A stretch of 6,891 nt of DNA from an uncultured Clostridia bacterium (lineage in GTDB: Bacteria > Bacillota > Clostridia > Oscillospirales > Oscillospiraceae), in the NCBI GenBank assembly GCA_945926565.1, contig CAMELY010000073.1, positions 1 through 6,891 of the forward strand, given 5' to 3'. A program made the translations under genes and the position numbers. Within the stretch, counting starts at the first letter, position 1; each line of letters begins with the position of its first letter. The notes under the pieces are model-generated. The model had not been told where the DNA came from. It searched no databases and saw nothing but the letters and a program-made list of their open reading frames with translations. Positions 1 through 5,957 of the stretch are shown piece by piece.

Positions 1-1
1 C

Positions 2-529
2 TGGGCAGGAGATGATGGCGTTCCGGAGCATGTCCTGAGCCAGTTCTCCGCCCTCATGGAGGAGACGGGAAAGCGAGATCATTTTCTCGTCCGGGGGAAG
101 GATTATTTCCGCACCCTGCTGCAGGCCCTGGGCCCCTCCGCCCGGCTCTACCTGGCCTCTCTCGACGGGGAGGCGATTGCCGGGACGATTGCCATCCAGT
201 ATGGGGACAAGACCTGGTATCTCTACGGCGCCTCCTCCAACCGGCACCGGGACGCCATGCCCAACTACCTGCTCCAGTGGGAGATGATCCGCTGGGCAGT
301 CTCCGGCGGCTGCCGGGTCTATGACTTCCGTGGGGTCTCCGGAGACACCAGTCCCGAGAATCCCCTCTACGGGCTCTACCGGTTCAAAAAGGGGTTCGGC
401 GGGGACTTCACCGCCTTTTGCGGGGAGTACATCCGGGTCTACCGGCCCATGGCTTATCAGCTGCTCCGGCTGGGGCTGTGGGGGAACCGAAAGTGGCGGA
501 CGCTGCTGCGGGGGCGGAGAGAAGCATAG
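2..529 (+). CDS. FemAB/FemX-type peptidoglycan aminoacyltransferase, C-terminal part (5' end outside window)
   Basis: The reading frame is open to the left edge, so only the last 175 residues are seen and the start lies outside. Family knowledge: FemAB/FemX proteins are cytoplasmic GNAT-fold enzymes that move amino acids from aminoacyl-tRNA onto the stem peptide of lipid II, building the interpeptide bridge. Seen here: the C-terminal GNAT-like lobe, with the family-typical stretch EETGKRDHFLVRGKDYF, then LYLASLDGEAIAGTIAIQYG, a WYLYGASSNRHRD segment, a helix beginning LLQWEMIRWA, the core motif VYDFRGV, and the closing LYRFKKGFGGDF. The last motifs are characteristic of this family. The protein ends in a basic tail. 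A large hairpin follows 21 bases after the stop, so this gene closes its transcription unit. The amino acid transferred (Gly, Ala, Ser) cannot be read from the sequence. The family assignment is firm; the specific member is not. Confidence 0.88.
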   Translation, partial: WAGDDGVPEHVLSQFSALMEETGKRDHFLVRGKDYFRTLLQALGPSARLYLASLDGEAIAGTIAIQYGDKTWYLYGASSNRHRDAMPNYLLQWEMIRWAVSGGCRVYDFRGVSGDTSPENPLYGLYRFKKGFGGDFTAFCGEYIRVYRPMAYQLLRLGLWGNRKWRTLLRGRREA

Positions 530-549
530 CCGCAGGCAGCGAAAGAAAC

Positions 550-597
550 AAATCCGCCCTTCCTAAGCCTCAGACGAGGTTTTGGAAGGGCGGATTT
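550..597. terminator. Long hairpin, probable bidirectional terminator
   Basis: Positions 550-563 pair perfectly with 584-597 (14 bp). After one T-T mismatch (564/583), 565-571 pair with 576-582 (7 bp, one G-U), leaving a 4-base loop at 572-575. It lies between convergent genes: the FemX-like gene ends at 529 (+) and the zinc-ribbon gene ends at 608 (-). Read on the minus strand, the arm ends in TTTGTTTCTTTC, a good U-rich tail. On the plus strand the tail is shorter (ATTTCTC). It therefore probably stops transcription from both directions, more convincingly for the minus-strand gene. Confidence 0.75.
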
Positions 598-607
598 CTC
601 CCGTCCG

Positions 608-841
608 TCAAAAGAGCTTCTCTCCGCAGCCGGGGCAATAGGTGGTTGTGAATAATCCATTCGTGGGAAGCCTGTGACCGCAGGAAGGACAGCGCCAGAA
701 GATTCCCACCATGAGAAGGGTCAAAATCATGATACCAAAGCCAATAAAAAACAGCGGCATCCAAAGCGGACTGAGCACCATCAGCAGCACGGTAAGGGCC
801 ATGCCCACGCAAAAGGCAAAGGGCACATCTTTATAGGACAC
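608..841 (-). CDS. Small membrane protein with C-terminal zinc ribbon, function unknown
   Basis: A 77-residue protein starting at a GTG codon (841-839), preceded by a clear GGAGG at 851-855 with 9-base spacing. A longer TTG start at 895 would add 18 Arg/Gly-rich residues and begin inside the hairpin behind the mutase gene, so I reject it. Residues 8-49 are strongly hydrophobic (FCVGMALTVLLMVL, then WMPLFFIGFGIMILTLLMVGIFW) and probably form two membrane helices joined by a short Ser-Pro turn. The C-terminal 27 residues carry two zinc knuckles, CPSCGH (C51, C54) and CPGCGEKLF (C69, C72), that should bind one zinc as a rubredoxin-like ribbon. With two helices, both ends should lie on the same side of the membrane, most likely the cytoplasm. 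I see no catalytic motif and do not recognise a named family. It follows the mutase gene on the same strand behind a hairpin, and no convincing promoter of its own is visible, so it may depend on read-through. Confidence 0.72.
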   Translation of the reverse strand: MSYKDVPFAFCVGMALTVLLMVLSPLWMPLFFIGFGIMILTLLMVGIFWRCPSCGHRLPTNGLFTTTYCPGCGEKLF

Positions 842-868
842 AGCAGCTTTCCTCCCTCTCCCATTTGA

Positions 869-905
869 AAAATCCGTCCCGGACCGCAGACGCAATCCGG
901 GACAG
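869..905 (-). terminator. Probable intrinsic terminator of the phosphohexomutase gene
   Basis: On the minus strand, 24 bases after the mutase stop codon, GTCCCGGA (903-896) pairs perfectly with TCCGGGAC (883-876) around a 12-base loop. Two more outer pairs (C-G and U-G) are possible. The stem is followed by GGATTTTTC, a run of five Ts. This has the form of a rho-independent terminator. The short T-run and the closely following same-strand gene mean termination may be incomplete. Confidence 0.6.
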
Positions 906-928
906 TGTTTTGTGTTTCAGCCGAAAAG

Positions 929-2662
929 TTATGCCAGATCCTTAATGGAGGGAGCGAAAGCGGCGTACTTCTCCACCTTGGCGGCGCAGGCGGCCTCGTC
1001 GGGGTCATTGCAGAGGATATAGACCTTGATCTTGGGCTCGGTGCCGGAGGGGCGGATGATAAAGGTGGTGCCGTCGGCCAGGTCGTACTCCACCACGTTG
1101 GAGTTCTTCAGCTCCATCTCGGAGACGGCGCCGGTGGCCAGCTCGGTGGCAGTGCCGGTCTGATAGTCCTTGGCCACCAGCACGGGGGTGCCGGCCACCT
1201 CGGTCTTGGGCTCGGCGTGGAGCTTCTTCATGATCTCCGCCATCTTGGTCATGCCGTCCAGGCCAGGCATTACCAGGTTGAGGGTCTTCTCACGGTAGAA
1301 GCCGTACTTCTGATAGCACTCCTGAAGGGCGTTGAACAGGGTCTTGCCCTGAGAGGCGTAGTAGGCGGCCATCTCCACAATGGAGACCACGGCGGTGACG
1401 GCGTCCTTATCCCGGACATAGTCGCCCAGCATGTAGCCGTAGGACTCCTCGAAGGAGAAGATGACATTGCCCTCTCCGGACTTCTCCAGCTTGTCCTTCT
1501 TCTCGGCCAGGAACTTGAAGCCGGTGAAGGTCTTGGCAAAGCCCAGGCCGTTGACCTCAGCCACCTTGCCCGCCATGGGGGTGGAGACGATGGTGGTCAG
1601 GGCATAGGGATGCTCGGGCATCAGGCCGGTGCGCTTGCGGGCGCCGATCAGGTAGTCCAGCAGAATGACGCCGGTCTGGTTGCCGGTGAAGACCTCATAC
1701 TCGCCCTGGGCGTTGCGGACCATGATGCCCACGCGGTCGGCGTCGGGGTCAGAACCCACGATCAGGTCGCAGTTGTTGGCCTTGGCCAGATCGACGGCCA
1801 GGTAGAAGCCCTCGGGGTTCTCCGGGTTGGGGGACTTGACGGTGGGGAAATCGCCGTCGATGACCATCTGCTCGGGGACGCAGATGACGTTCTTCATGCC
1901 CATCCGCTTCAGGGCCTCGGGAATCAGCTTGTAGCCGGTGCCGTGGAAGGGGGTGTAGACGATGGAGAAGCTGTCGGCCACCTTGGCCACCGCCTCGCGG
2001 TCGATGACCTGCTCCAGCACCTTGCCCAGGAACAGCTCGTCGGTCTCGCTGCCCAGGATGGTGACCAGGCCCTGGGCCTTGGCCTCGTCCAGATCCATGG
2101 TCTTGACGTCGTCGAAAATGTCCAGCTCCTTCATCTTGGCGGCCACGGTGTCGGCGTGGACGGGGGGCAGCTGGGCGCCGTCAGACCAGTAGACCTTGTA
2201 GCCGTTGTACTCCTTGGGGTTGTGGGAGGCGGTGACATTGATGCCGGCGATGCAGTTATACTGGCGGACAGCGAAGGACAGTTCGGGAGTGGGACGAAGA
2301 GACTCATACAGCTTGACCTTGATGCCGTTGGCGGCCATGACACTGGCGGCCTGCTCGGCGAACTCCTGAGAGTGGTTGCGGCAGTCACAGGCGACGGCCA
2401 CGCCCCGCTCCATAGCCTCGGGGCCCTCGGCCTTGATGACCTCGGCAAAGGCCTGGGTGGCGTGACCCACCACATGGCGGTTCATATGGTGCAGACCCAC
2501 GCACATGGTGCCGCGCAGTCCGGCGGTGCCGAATTCCAGGGGGCCGAAGAAGCGGCTCTCGATCTCTTTCTCGTCGCCGCTGATAGATTGCAGCTCCGCC
2601 TTCTCCTCCGCGGACAGGGCGGGGCTGTTGAGCCATTTTTCATAGGTTTCTTTATAAGACAT
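929..2662 (-). CDS. pgcA: Phospho-sugar mutase (phosphoglucomutase/phosphomannomutase, PgcA type)
   Basis: A 577-residue member of the alpha-D-phosphohexomutase superfamily, which moves phosphate between C6 and C1 of hexose phosphates through a phosphoserine enzyme and a 1,6-bisphosphate intermediate in the cytoplasm. All four signatures are present, numbered from the chosen start: substrate motif GTAGLRGTM (45-53); active-site loop VTASHNPKEYNG with catalytic Ser146; metal loop DPDADR (305-310); sugar-binding EESYG (405-409); and phosphate-binding RPSGTEPK (537-544) in the C-terminal domain. The length and the SHNPKEYNGYKVYW variant match Bacillus PgcA/PGM2-type enzymes (about 580 residues) rather than GlmM or ManB (about 450). 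The ATG at 2662-2660 is preceded by GGAGGT with 10-base spacing. A GTG at 2680 overlaps that ribosome binding site and is unlikely. The product could supply glucose-1-phosphate for UDP-glucose and wall glycans. Sugar preference (glucose versus mannose) cannot be settled from motifs. It has its own promoter at 2701-2730. Confidence 0.93.
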   Translation of the reverse strand: MSYKETYEKWLNSPALSAEEKAELQSISGDEKEIESRFFGPLEFGTAGLRGTMCVGLHHMNRHVVGHATQAFAEVIKAEGPEAMERGVAVACDCRNHSQEFAEQAASVMAANGIKVKLYESLRPTPELSFAVRQYNCIAGINVTASHNPKEYNGYKVYWSDGAQLPPVHADTVAAKMKELDIFDDVKTMDLDEAKAQGLVTILGSETDELFLGKVLEQVIDREAVAKVADSFSIVYTPFHGTGYKLIPEALKRMGMKNVICVPEQMVIDGDFPTVKSPNPENPEGFYLAVDLAKANNCDLIVGSDPDADRVGIMVRNAQGEYEVFTGNQTGVILLDYLIGARKRTGLMPEHPYALTTIVSTPMAGKVAEVNGLGFAKTFTGFKFLAEKKDKLEKSGEGNVIFSFEESYGYMLGDYVRDKDAVTAVVSIVEMAAYYASQGKTLFNALQECYQKYGFYREKTLNLVMPGLDGMTKMAEIMKKLHAEPKTEVAGTPVLVAKDYQTGTATELATGAVSEMELKNSNVVEYDLADGTTFIIRPSGTEPKIKVYILCNDPDEAACAAKVEKYAAFAPSIKDLA

Positions 2663-2700
2663 TGTGAAATGCACCTCCACAGGATTTGGATGATAGTGCT

Positions 2701-2730
2701 ATTATACCAGCACCTCCCTCCATTTGTCTA
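2701..2730 (-). promoter_or_regulatory. Sigma-A-type promoter of the phosphohexomutase gene
   Basis: On the minus strand, -35 TAGACA (2730-2725), an 18-base spacer and a perfect -10 TATAAT (2706-2701), preceded by TGG to give an extended -10. The transcript would start near 2694, giving a leader of about 32 bases that carries the GGAGGT ribosome binding site. It lies just downstream of the strong rlmH terminator, so the mutase is an independent transcription unit. Confidence 0.75.
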
Positions 2731-2766
2731 GTACAGATTGCCAAAAGTCTTGTTTCGTTTTGAAAA

Positions 2767-2804
2767 GAAAAAACACCGCCAGAGAAGACCAGGTTCTCCG
2801 GCGG
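2767..2804 (-). terminator. Strong intrinsic terminator of rlmH
   Basis: On the minus strand, CCGCCGGAGAA (2804-2794) pairs with TTCTCTGGCGG (2786-2776). That is 11 pairs with one G-U around a 7-base loop, followed by TGTTTTTTC. It starts 13 bases after the rlmH stop codon. This is the best terminator in the window and closes the murA-walJ-rlmH gene run. Confidence 0.92.
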
Positions 2805-2817
2805 CGCAGATAATGCA

Positions 2818-3300
2818 CTATTTATGGTAGCGGGTGCCCGCGTTGATCTGAAATCCCCGGTAAATCTGCTCCAGCACCATGATCCGGGCCAGATGATGGG
2901 GAAAGGTCATGGGGGACATGGACAGGCGGAACACCCCCTGCTCCTTCACCCTGGGATGCAGGCCGAAGGAGCCTCCGATGACAAAGGTGAGGGCGCTCTG
3001 CCCCTGCACCGCCCAGCGCTCCATACGGGCGGCCAGCTGGGGGCTGGTGAGCTGCTCCCCCTCCACGCACAGGGGAATCAGGGCGGAGCCCTTTGGGACC
3101 TTATCCAGAATCAGCCCCGCCTCCCGCTCCAGGGCCTGGTCGATCTGGGCCTGGGAGGGCCGCTCCGGCAGCCGGGTCTCGGGCAGCTCGATCAGATTCA
3201 GCTTACAAAAGGCGGAGAGCCGCTTTTTGTACTCTGCCGCCGCCGCAAGATAGAACTTCTCCTTCAGCTTTCCCACACAGATCAGGGTGACAGTCAGCAT
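2818..3300 (-). CDS. rlmH: RlmH, 23S rRNA (pseudouridine1915-N3)-methyltransferase
   Basis: A 160-residue SPOUT-class methyltransferase. Family knowledge: RlmH uses S-adenosylmethionine to methylate N3 of pseudouridine 1915 in helix 69 of 23S rRNA, on assembled 70S ribosomes, as a homodimer. Seen here: the N-terminal TLICVGKLKEKF; the SAM-binding knot loop FVIGGSFG (around residues 106-113); the signature MTFPHHLARIMVLEQIYRG (131-149); and the terminal YHK. The length equals the usual 155-160. The chosen ATG (3300-3298) has GGGAGG 9 bases upstream. A GTG two codons earlier sits only about 3 bases from that site, so it is unlikely. The C-terminal loop reads INAGTRYHK instead of the more usual GEPYHK-like ending; Tyr-His-Lys is kept, so activity is expected. 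It follows the WalJ-like gene by 97 bases on the same strand, an adjacency known from other Bacillota. Confidence 0.95.
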   Translation of the reverse strand: MLTVTLICVGKLKEKFYLAAAAEYKKRLSAFCKLNLIELPETRLPERPSQAQIDQALEREAGLILDKVPKGSALIPLCVEGEQLTSPQLAARMERWAVQGQSALTFVIGGSFGLHPRVKEQGVFRLSMSPMTFPHHLARIMVLEQIYRGFQINAGTRYHK

Positions 3301-3342
3301 AGTCACTCCCCTCCCGGCCGCAAAATTTTATCGAACAAACGA

Positions 3343-3372
3343 TTGACGAACAGTTGTTTCATGTGCTATCAT
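3343..3372 (+). promoter_or_regulatory. Promoter-like sequence pointing antisense into walJ
   Basis: On the plus strand, TTGACG (3343-3348), an 18-base spacer and TATCAT (3367-3372), with TGC directly upstream of the -10 (extended -10). By sequence it resembles a usable sigma-A promoter, but no plus-strand gene lies downstream: transcription would run antisense into the 3' end of the WalJ-like gene. It may drive an antisense RNA or be fortuitous. No comparably good minus-strand promoter for rlmH is visible in this gap; TAAAAT at 3330-3325 lacks a recognisable -35. Confidence 0.35.
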
Positions 3373-3397
3373 AGTGCCAGCAAATGGAACGTGTGTT

Positions 3398-4186
3398 TTA
3401 TACGCAGTAGGCCTGACTCAGCTCGTCCCGGGGGGCTACATAGAGCTGTACGCCCCCGCAGCCGGCGGACTCCAGCATGTGGGAAACGGTCTCCTTCGCC
3501 CGCTGGGGGGTGTTGTTCTCCTGGCTGAGATGGGCCAGCACCAGCGTGGAGGCTCCGGATCGGGCCAGCCGGACGGACAGCTCCCCGCAGGCCTCATTGG
3601 ACAGGTGCCCGTACTTGCCCAGCACCCGCTCCTGCAGGTAATAGGGATAGGGGCCGGTGCGCAGCCAGTCCACGTCGTGGTTGGCCTCCACCAGCGCCAG
3701 ATCCACCTGAGTCAGAGCGTCGGAGACGGTGGGGGCCAGGTAGCCAAGGTCGGTGACCACCGCCGCCCGCTTCCCTCCGGCGGAAAAGAGATAGCCCACG
3801 CTGCCCGGGGCGTCGTGGGGGGTGGCGAAGGACTGGGCGGAGATCTCCCCCAGCTGCACCGGTTCTCCAGGGATCAGACTATGTAGGGTATCTCCCTCGG
3901 CCAGTGACGGCACCCGCCGGGCCAGGTCGGCACAAGTCTCCCCGGAGGCGTAGATGGGGACGGGCCAGCGCTTGCACAGCACGTTGAGGCCGCAAATATG
4001 GTCCGCGTGGGTGTGGGTCACCAGCAGTCCGTCCAGATCCCCGGGGGTCAGTCCCAGCGTGCCCAGGCGGGTGGTAATTTTTCGACAGGAAATGCCCGCG
4101 TCCACCAGCAGATGGCTCTCACCGTAGGAGAGCAGCACGCAGTTGCCGGAGGAGCCGCTGGCCAGTGTGTACATCTGTAGCTGCAA
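3398..4186 (-). CDS. walJ: WalJ/YycJ-type metallo-beta-lactamase-fold hydrolase (putative DNA nuclease)
   Basis: A 262-residue MBL-fold protein close to the length of YycJ/WalJ/VicX (about 264). The metal ligands are visible: HTHADH (58-63), a His-Asp pair at 124-125, D146 in VTDLG, H170 in EANHD, GHLSN (H194) and LAHLSQ (H219). The N-terminal LASGSSGNC is typical of this family. Members have been described as 5'-3' DNA exonucleases, and the gene usually sits in the walRK operon; here walR and walK are absent and the neighbours are murA and rlmH. The start is TTG (4186-4184), preceded by GCGAGGA with 7-base spacing. It puts the initiator eight residues before ASGSSGN, as in Bacillus homologues. 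An ATG four codons later has a poorly placed ribosome binding site. The substrate is inferred from family only; the walJ symbol is by family resemblance. Confidence 0.88.
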   Translation of the reverse strand: MQLQMYTLASGSSGNCVLLSYGESHLLVDAGISCRKITTRLGTLGLTPGDLDGLLVTHTHADHICGLNVLCKRWPVPIYASGETCADLARRVPSLAEGDTLHSLIPGEPVQLGEISAQSFATPHDAPGSVGYLFSAGGKRAAVVTDLGYLAPTVSDALTQVDLALVEANHDVDWLRTGPYPYYLQERVLGKYGHLSNEACGELSVRLARSGASTLVLAHLSQENNTPQRAKETVSHMLESAGCGGVQLYVAPRDELSQAYCV

Positions 4187-4221
4187 TCTGAATCCTCGCC
4201 TTTCTACCGTCAGGGCAGTTT

Positions 4222-4262
4222 GACAGAAAGCAGCGGCGGCAGGTCTGCCTCTGCCGCCGCTG
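4222..4262 (-). terminator. Stable hairpin between murA and walJ, possible partial terminator
   Basis: Positions 4231-4242 and 4251-4262 form a perfect, very G+C-rich 12-bp stem with an 8-base loop. On the minus strand it lies 29 bases after the murA stop and is followed by CTTTCTGTC, only a weak U-tract. On the plus strand no U-tract follows. It may attenuate transcription from murA into walJ or protect the murA mRNA 3' end. I see no strong separate promoter for walJ, which argues against complete termination. Confidence 0.5.
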
Positions 4263-4291
4263 AAAGAGATGAACGTTGTTCCGGGTCAGGC

Positions 4292-5590
4292 TCAGCCCGC
4301 CTGATTCTCCCGGCCGGAATCCTCATCGGCATATTCCACCAGCCGGATGTCAGCGCCCAAGCCCTGGAGCTTCTCCACCAGCTTCTCATAGCCCCGCTCA
4401 ATATAGTGGATGCGGGTGATCTCGGTGGTTCCCTGAGCGGCCAGTCCGGCCACCACCATGGCGGCGCCGGCCCGGAGGTCGCAGGCCCGGAGGGGCGCAC
4501 CGGTCAGCTTTTCCACACCCTGGATGACGGCAATCTTGCCATCCACCTGGATGTTGGCCCCCATCCGGCGAAACTCAGACACATAGCGGTAGCGGTTCTC
4601 CCAGATGCCCTCGTTGACCACGCTGGTACCCTGGGCGATGCAGAGGCAGGCGGCGATCTGAGGCTGCATATCGGTGGGAAAGCCGGGATAGGGCATGGTC
4701 TTGATGTTGACCCGCTTGAGGGGGCCGCTGCGGGAGACCCGGACGGAATCCCCCAGCTCCTCCACCCGGACGCCCATCTCCACCAGCTTGGCGGTGATGC
4801 AGTCCAGATGCTTGGGGATGACGTTTTTGATCAGCACCTCTCCCCCGGCAGCGGTGACGGCGGCCATATAGGTGCCCGCCTCAATCTGGTCGGGGATGAT
4901 GGAATAGGTGCCGCCGTGGAGGGCCTTGACCCCCCGGATGCGGATGACGTCGGTGCCTGCGCCCATGATGTCGCCGCCCATGGAGTTGAGGAAGTTGGCC
5001 AGATCCACAATGTGGGGCTCCTTGGCCGCGTTTTCAATGATGGTGAGGCCCTCTGCCCGGACGGCGGCCAGCATGGCGTTCATGGTGGCGCCCACAGAGG
5101 CCTGATCCATATAGATGGCGGTGCCCTTCAGACCCTCCTCGGGGGCAGTGGCGTGGACATAGCCCCCCAGCACCTCCACCTGGGCTCCCAGGGCCTGGAA
5201 GCTCTTGATATGCAGGTCAATGGGGCGGGTGCCCAGATCACAGCCGCCGGGCATGGAGACGACTGCCCGGCCAAACCGGCCCAGCAGAGCGCCGATCAGA
5301 TAATAGGAGGCCCGCATCTTGCGGGACAGCTCGTCCGGCACCTGGAAGCTTTTGATATGGCGGCAGTCGATCTGTACGGTATGCTTGTTCAACAGGCGCA
5401 CATCGGCGCCCAGCTCCTGGAGAATGCGGAGAATCAGGGTGACGTCGCTGATCTGGGGGATGTTTTCAATCCGGCAGACCCCTTCCACCAGCAGGGCGGC
5501 GGGGATAATCGCCACGGCGGCGTTTTTCGCGCCGCTGATTTCGACCGAACCATGGAGAGGCTTGCTGCCATTGATGACGTATTTTTGCAA
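4292..5590 (-). CDS. murA: MurA, UDP-N-acetylglucosamine 1-carboxyvinyltransferase
   Basis: A 432-residue enolpyruvyl transferase that joins phosphoenolpyruvate to UDP-GlcNAc, the first committed cytoplasmic step of peptidoglycan synthesis. Seen, numbered from the chosen start: ISGAKNAA (Lys22, substrate binding); the active-site loop PGGCDLGTRPIDLH with catalytic Cys117, the fosfomycin target; DQASVGATMNAMLAA; PHIVDLANFLNSMGG; PYPGFPTDMQPQ (Asp307 as the general base); and CDLRAGAAMVVAGLAAQG. Two EPT domains of full length are present. Because the active-site Cys is kept, no intrinsic fosfomycin-resistant Asp variant is seen. The start chosen is TTG (5590-5588), giving MQKYVING, which matches the usual MurA N-terminus. 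GAAGG lies 8 bases upstream (TGCCTCCT between). A GTG three codons earlier overlaps that site. Many Bacillota carry two MurA paralogues; which one this is cannot be told. The C-terminus extends in an acidic tail (EYADEDSGRENQAG). Confidence 0.96.
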   Translation of the reverse strand: MQKYVINGSKPLHGSVEISGAKNAAVAIIPAALLVEGVCRIENIPQISDVTLILRILQELGADVRLLNKHTVQIDCRHIKSFQVPDELSRKMRASYYLIGALLGRFGRAVVSMPGGCDLGTRPIDLHIKSFQALGAQVEVLGGYVHATAPEEGLKGTAIYMDQASVGATMNAMLAAVRAEGLTIIENAAKEPHIVDLANFLNSMGGDIMGAGTDVIRIRGVKALHGGTYSIIPDQIEAGTYMAAVTAAGGEVLIKNVIPKHLDCITAKLVEMGVRVEELGDSVRVSRSGPLKRVNIKTMPYPGFPTDMQPQIAACLCIAQGTSVVNEGIWENRYRYVSEFRRMGANIQVDGKIAVIQGVEKLTGAPLRACDLRAGAAMVVAGLAAQGTTEITRIHYIERGYEKLVEKLQGLGADIRLVEYADEDSGRENQAG

Positions 5591-5727
5591 AGGAGGCACC
5601 TTCTTTGTCCAGTTTCCCGCCGCAAATCCGGCGGAGGAATGTAAGAAACCGGGAGAGACTGCATGACCGATACAGAGGTATCAGGAGTCCCGTCACCGGG
5701 GAAACGCAGACTGATGTCTTTGAAAAC
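5591..5727 (-). promoter_or_regulatory. Long structured 5' leader of murA
   Basis: Counting from the predicted promoter, the murA transcript has a leader of about 137 bases. It contains a 6-bp G+C hairpin (5617-5622 with 5629-5634, 6-base loop) and a GATAC/GTATC hairpin of up to 7 bp (about 5674-5691). Next to the start, GAAGG can pair with CCTTT just before and into the TTG codon, which could hide the ribosome binding site. No U-tract follows these stems, so they are not terminators. I do not recognise a known riboswitch or T-box. Confidence 0.4.
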
Positions 5728-5733
5728 GCCTAT

Positions 5734-5762
5734 AGTATAACACTGGTTTACAATAAAATCAA
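5734..5762 (-). promoter_or_regulatory. Sigma-A-type promoter of murA
   Basis: On the minus strand, -35 TTGATT (5762-5757), a 17-base spacer and -10 TATACT (5739-5734), with TGT immediately upstream of the -10 (extended -10). It lies at the murA-proximal edge of the A+T-rich patch. The start of transcription would be near 5727. Confidence 0.65.
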
Positions 5763-5937
5763 AGGCAAATTGAAAAAAACGCCGTCCTTCCACGACCTGC
5801 ACGAGAAAAAATTCAATTTTTTCAAGTCAAAACCGAACGAATTATTACAAAGTTGTAAGATTTGTAACACTTTTATGAATTTCCGTCAAAAGTGAGAAAA
5901 TTTTCCGGCTTTCCCCGGCATTCCGGCGATTCTTCCC
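5763..5937. other. A+T-rich divergent spacer with a cluster of dyad symmetries
   Basis: No gene is seen here, and short open frames across it lack ribosome binding sites and family resemblance. It lies between the murA and smpB promoters and is far more A+T-rich than its surroundings. It holds a 9-bp inverted repeat GAAAAAATT-C-AATTTTTTC (5805-5823); TTACAA-AG-TTGTAA (5845-5858) plus a further TTGTAA at 5862-5867 (9-base period), with another TTACAA at 5748-5753; CACTTTT/AAAAGTG (5868-5874 and 5888-5894); the palindrome GAAAATTTTC (5896-5905); and three degenerate TTCCGGC-like repeats from 5903 to 5927. These look like regulator-binding or curved-DNA elements rather than transcribed RNA. No binding protein can be named. 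Confidence 0.45.
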
Positions 5938-5957
5938 GTCTGAGCTCTTGACAGCCA

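Noticed and set aside
905..2731. A 608-codon open frame on the plus strand, antisense to the phosphohexomutase gene
   Set aside because: It is low-complexity (Gly, Leu, Val, His, Asp-rich), lacks a recognisable domain, and is the mirror of a gene with full family motifs. Strong G+C at third positions keeps antisense frames open.
3332..3352. Direct repeat CGAACA (3332-3337 and 3347-3352)
   Set aside because: Two six-base copies in A+T-rich intergenic DNA are too short to support an operator or attachment site.
3366..3381. Sigma-54-like match on the minus strand upstream of rlmH (TGGCACT-N4-TAGCA)
   Set aside because: The GG and GC dinucleotides are correctly spaced, but there is no enhancer-binding protein gene or upstream activator site in view, rlmH is a housekeeping gene, and a single short match is likely by chance.
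4220..5644. A 474-codon open frame on the plus strand, antisense to murA
   Set aside because: Same cause: compositional mirror of a well-supported murA, with no family motif of its own.
5845..5867. WalR or PhoP box in the murA-smpB spacer
   Set aside because: The half-sites resemble those boxes, but the repeat period is 9 bases rather than 11, so I do not call a named operator.
5605..5895. A 96-codon open frame on the plus strand in the murA-smpB spacer
   Set aside because: It crosses the murA promoter and leader and the A+T-rich patch, has no credible ribosome binding site, and resembles no family I know.
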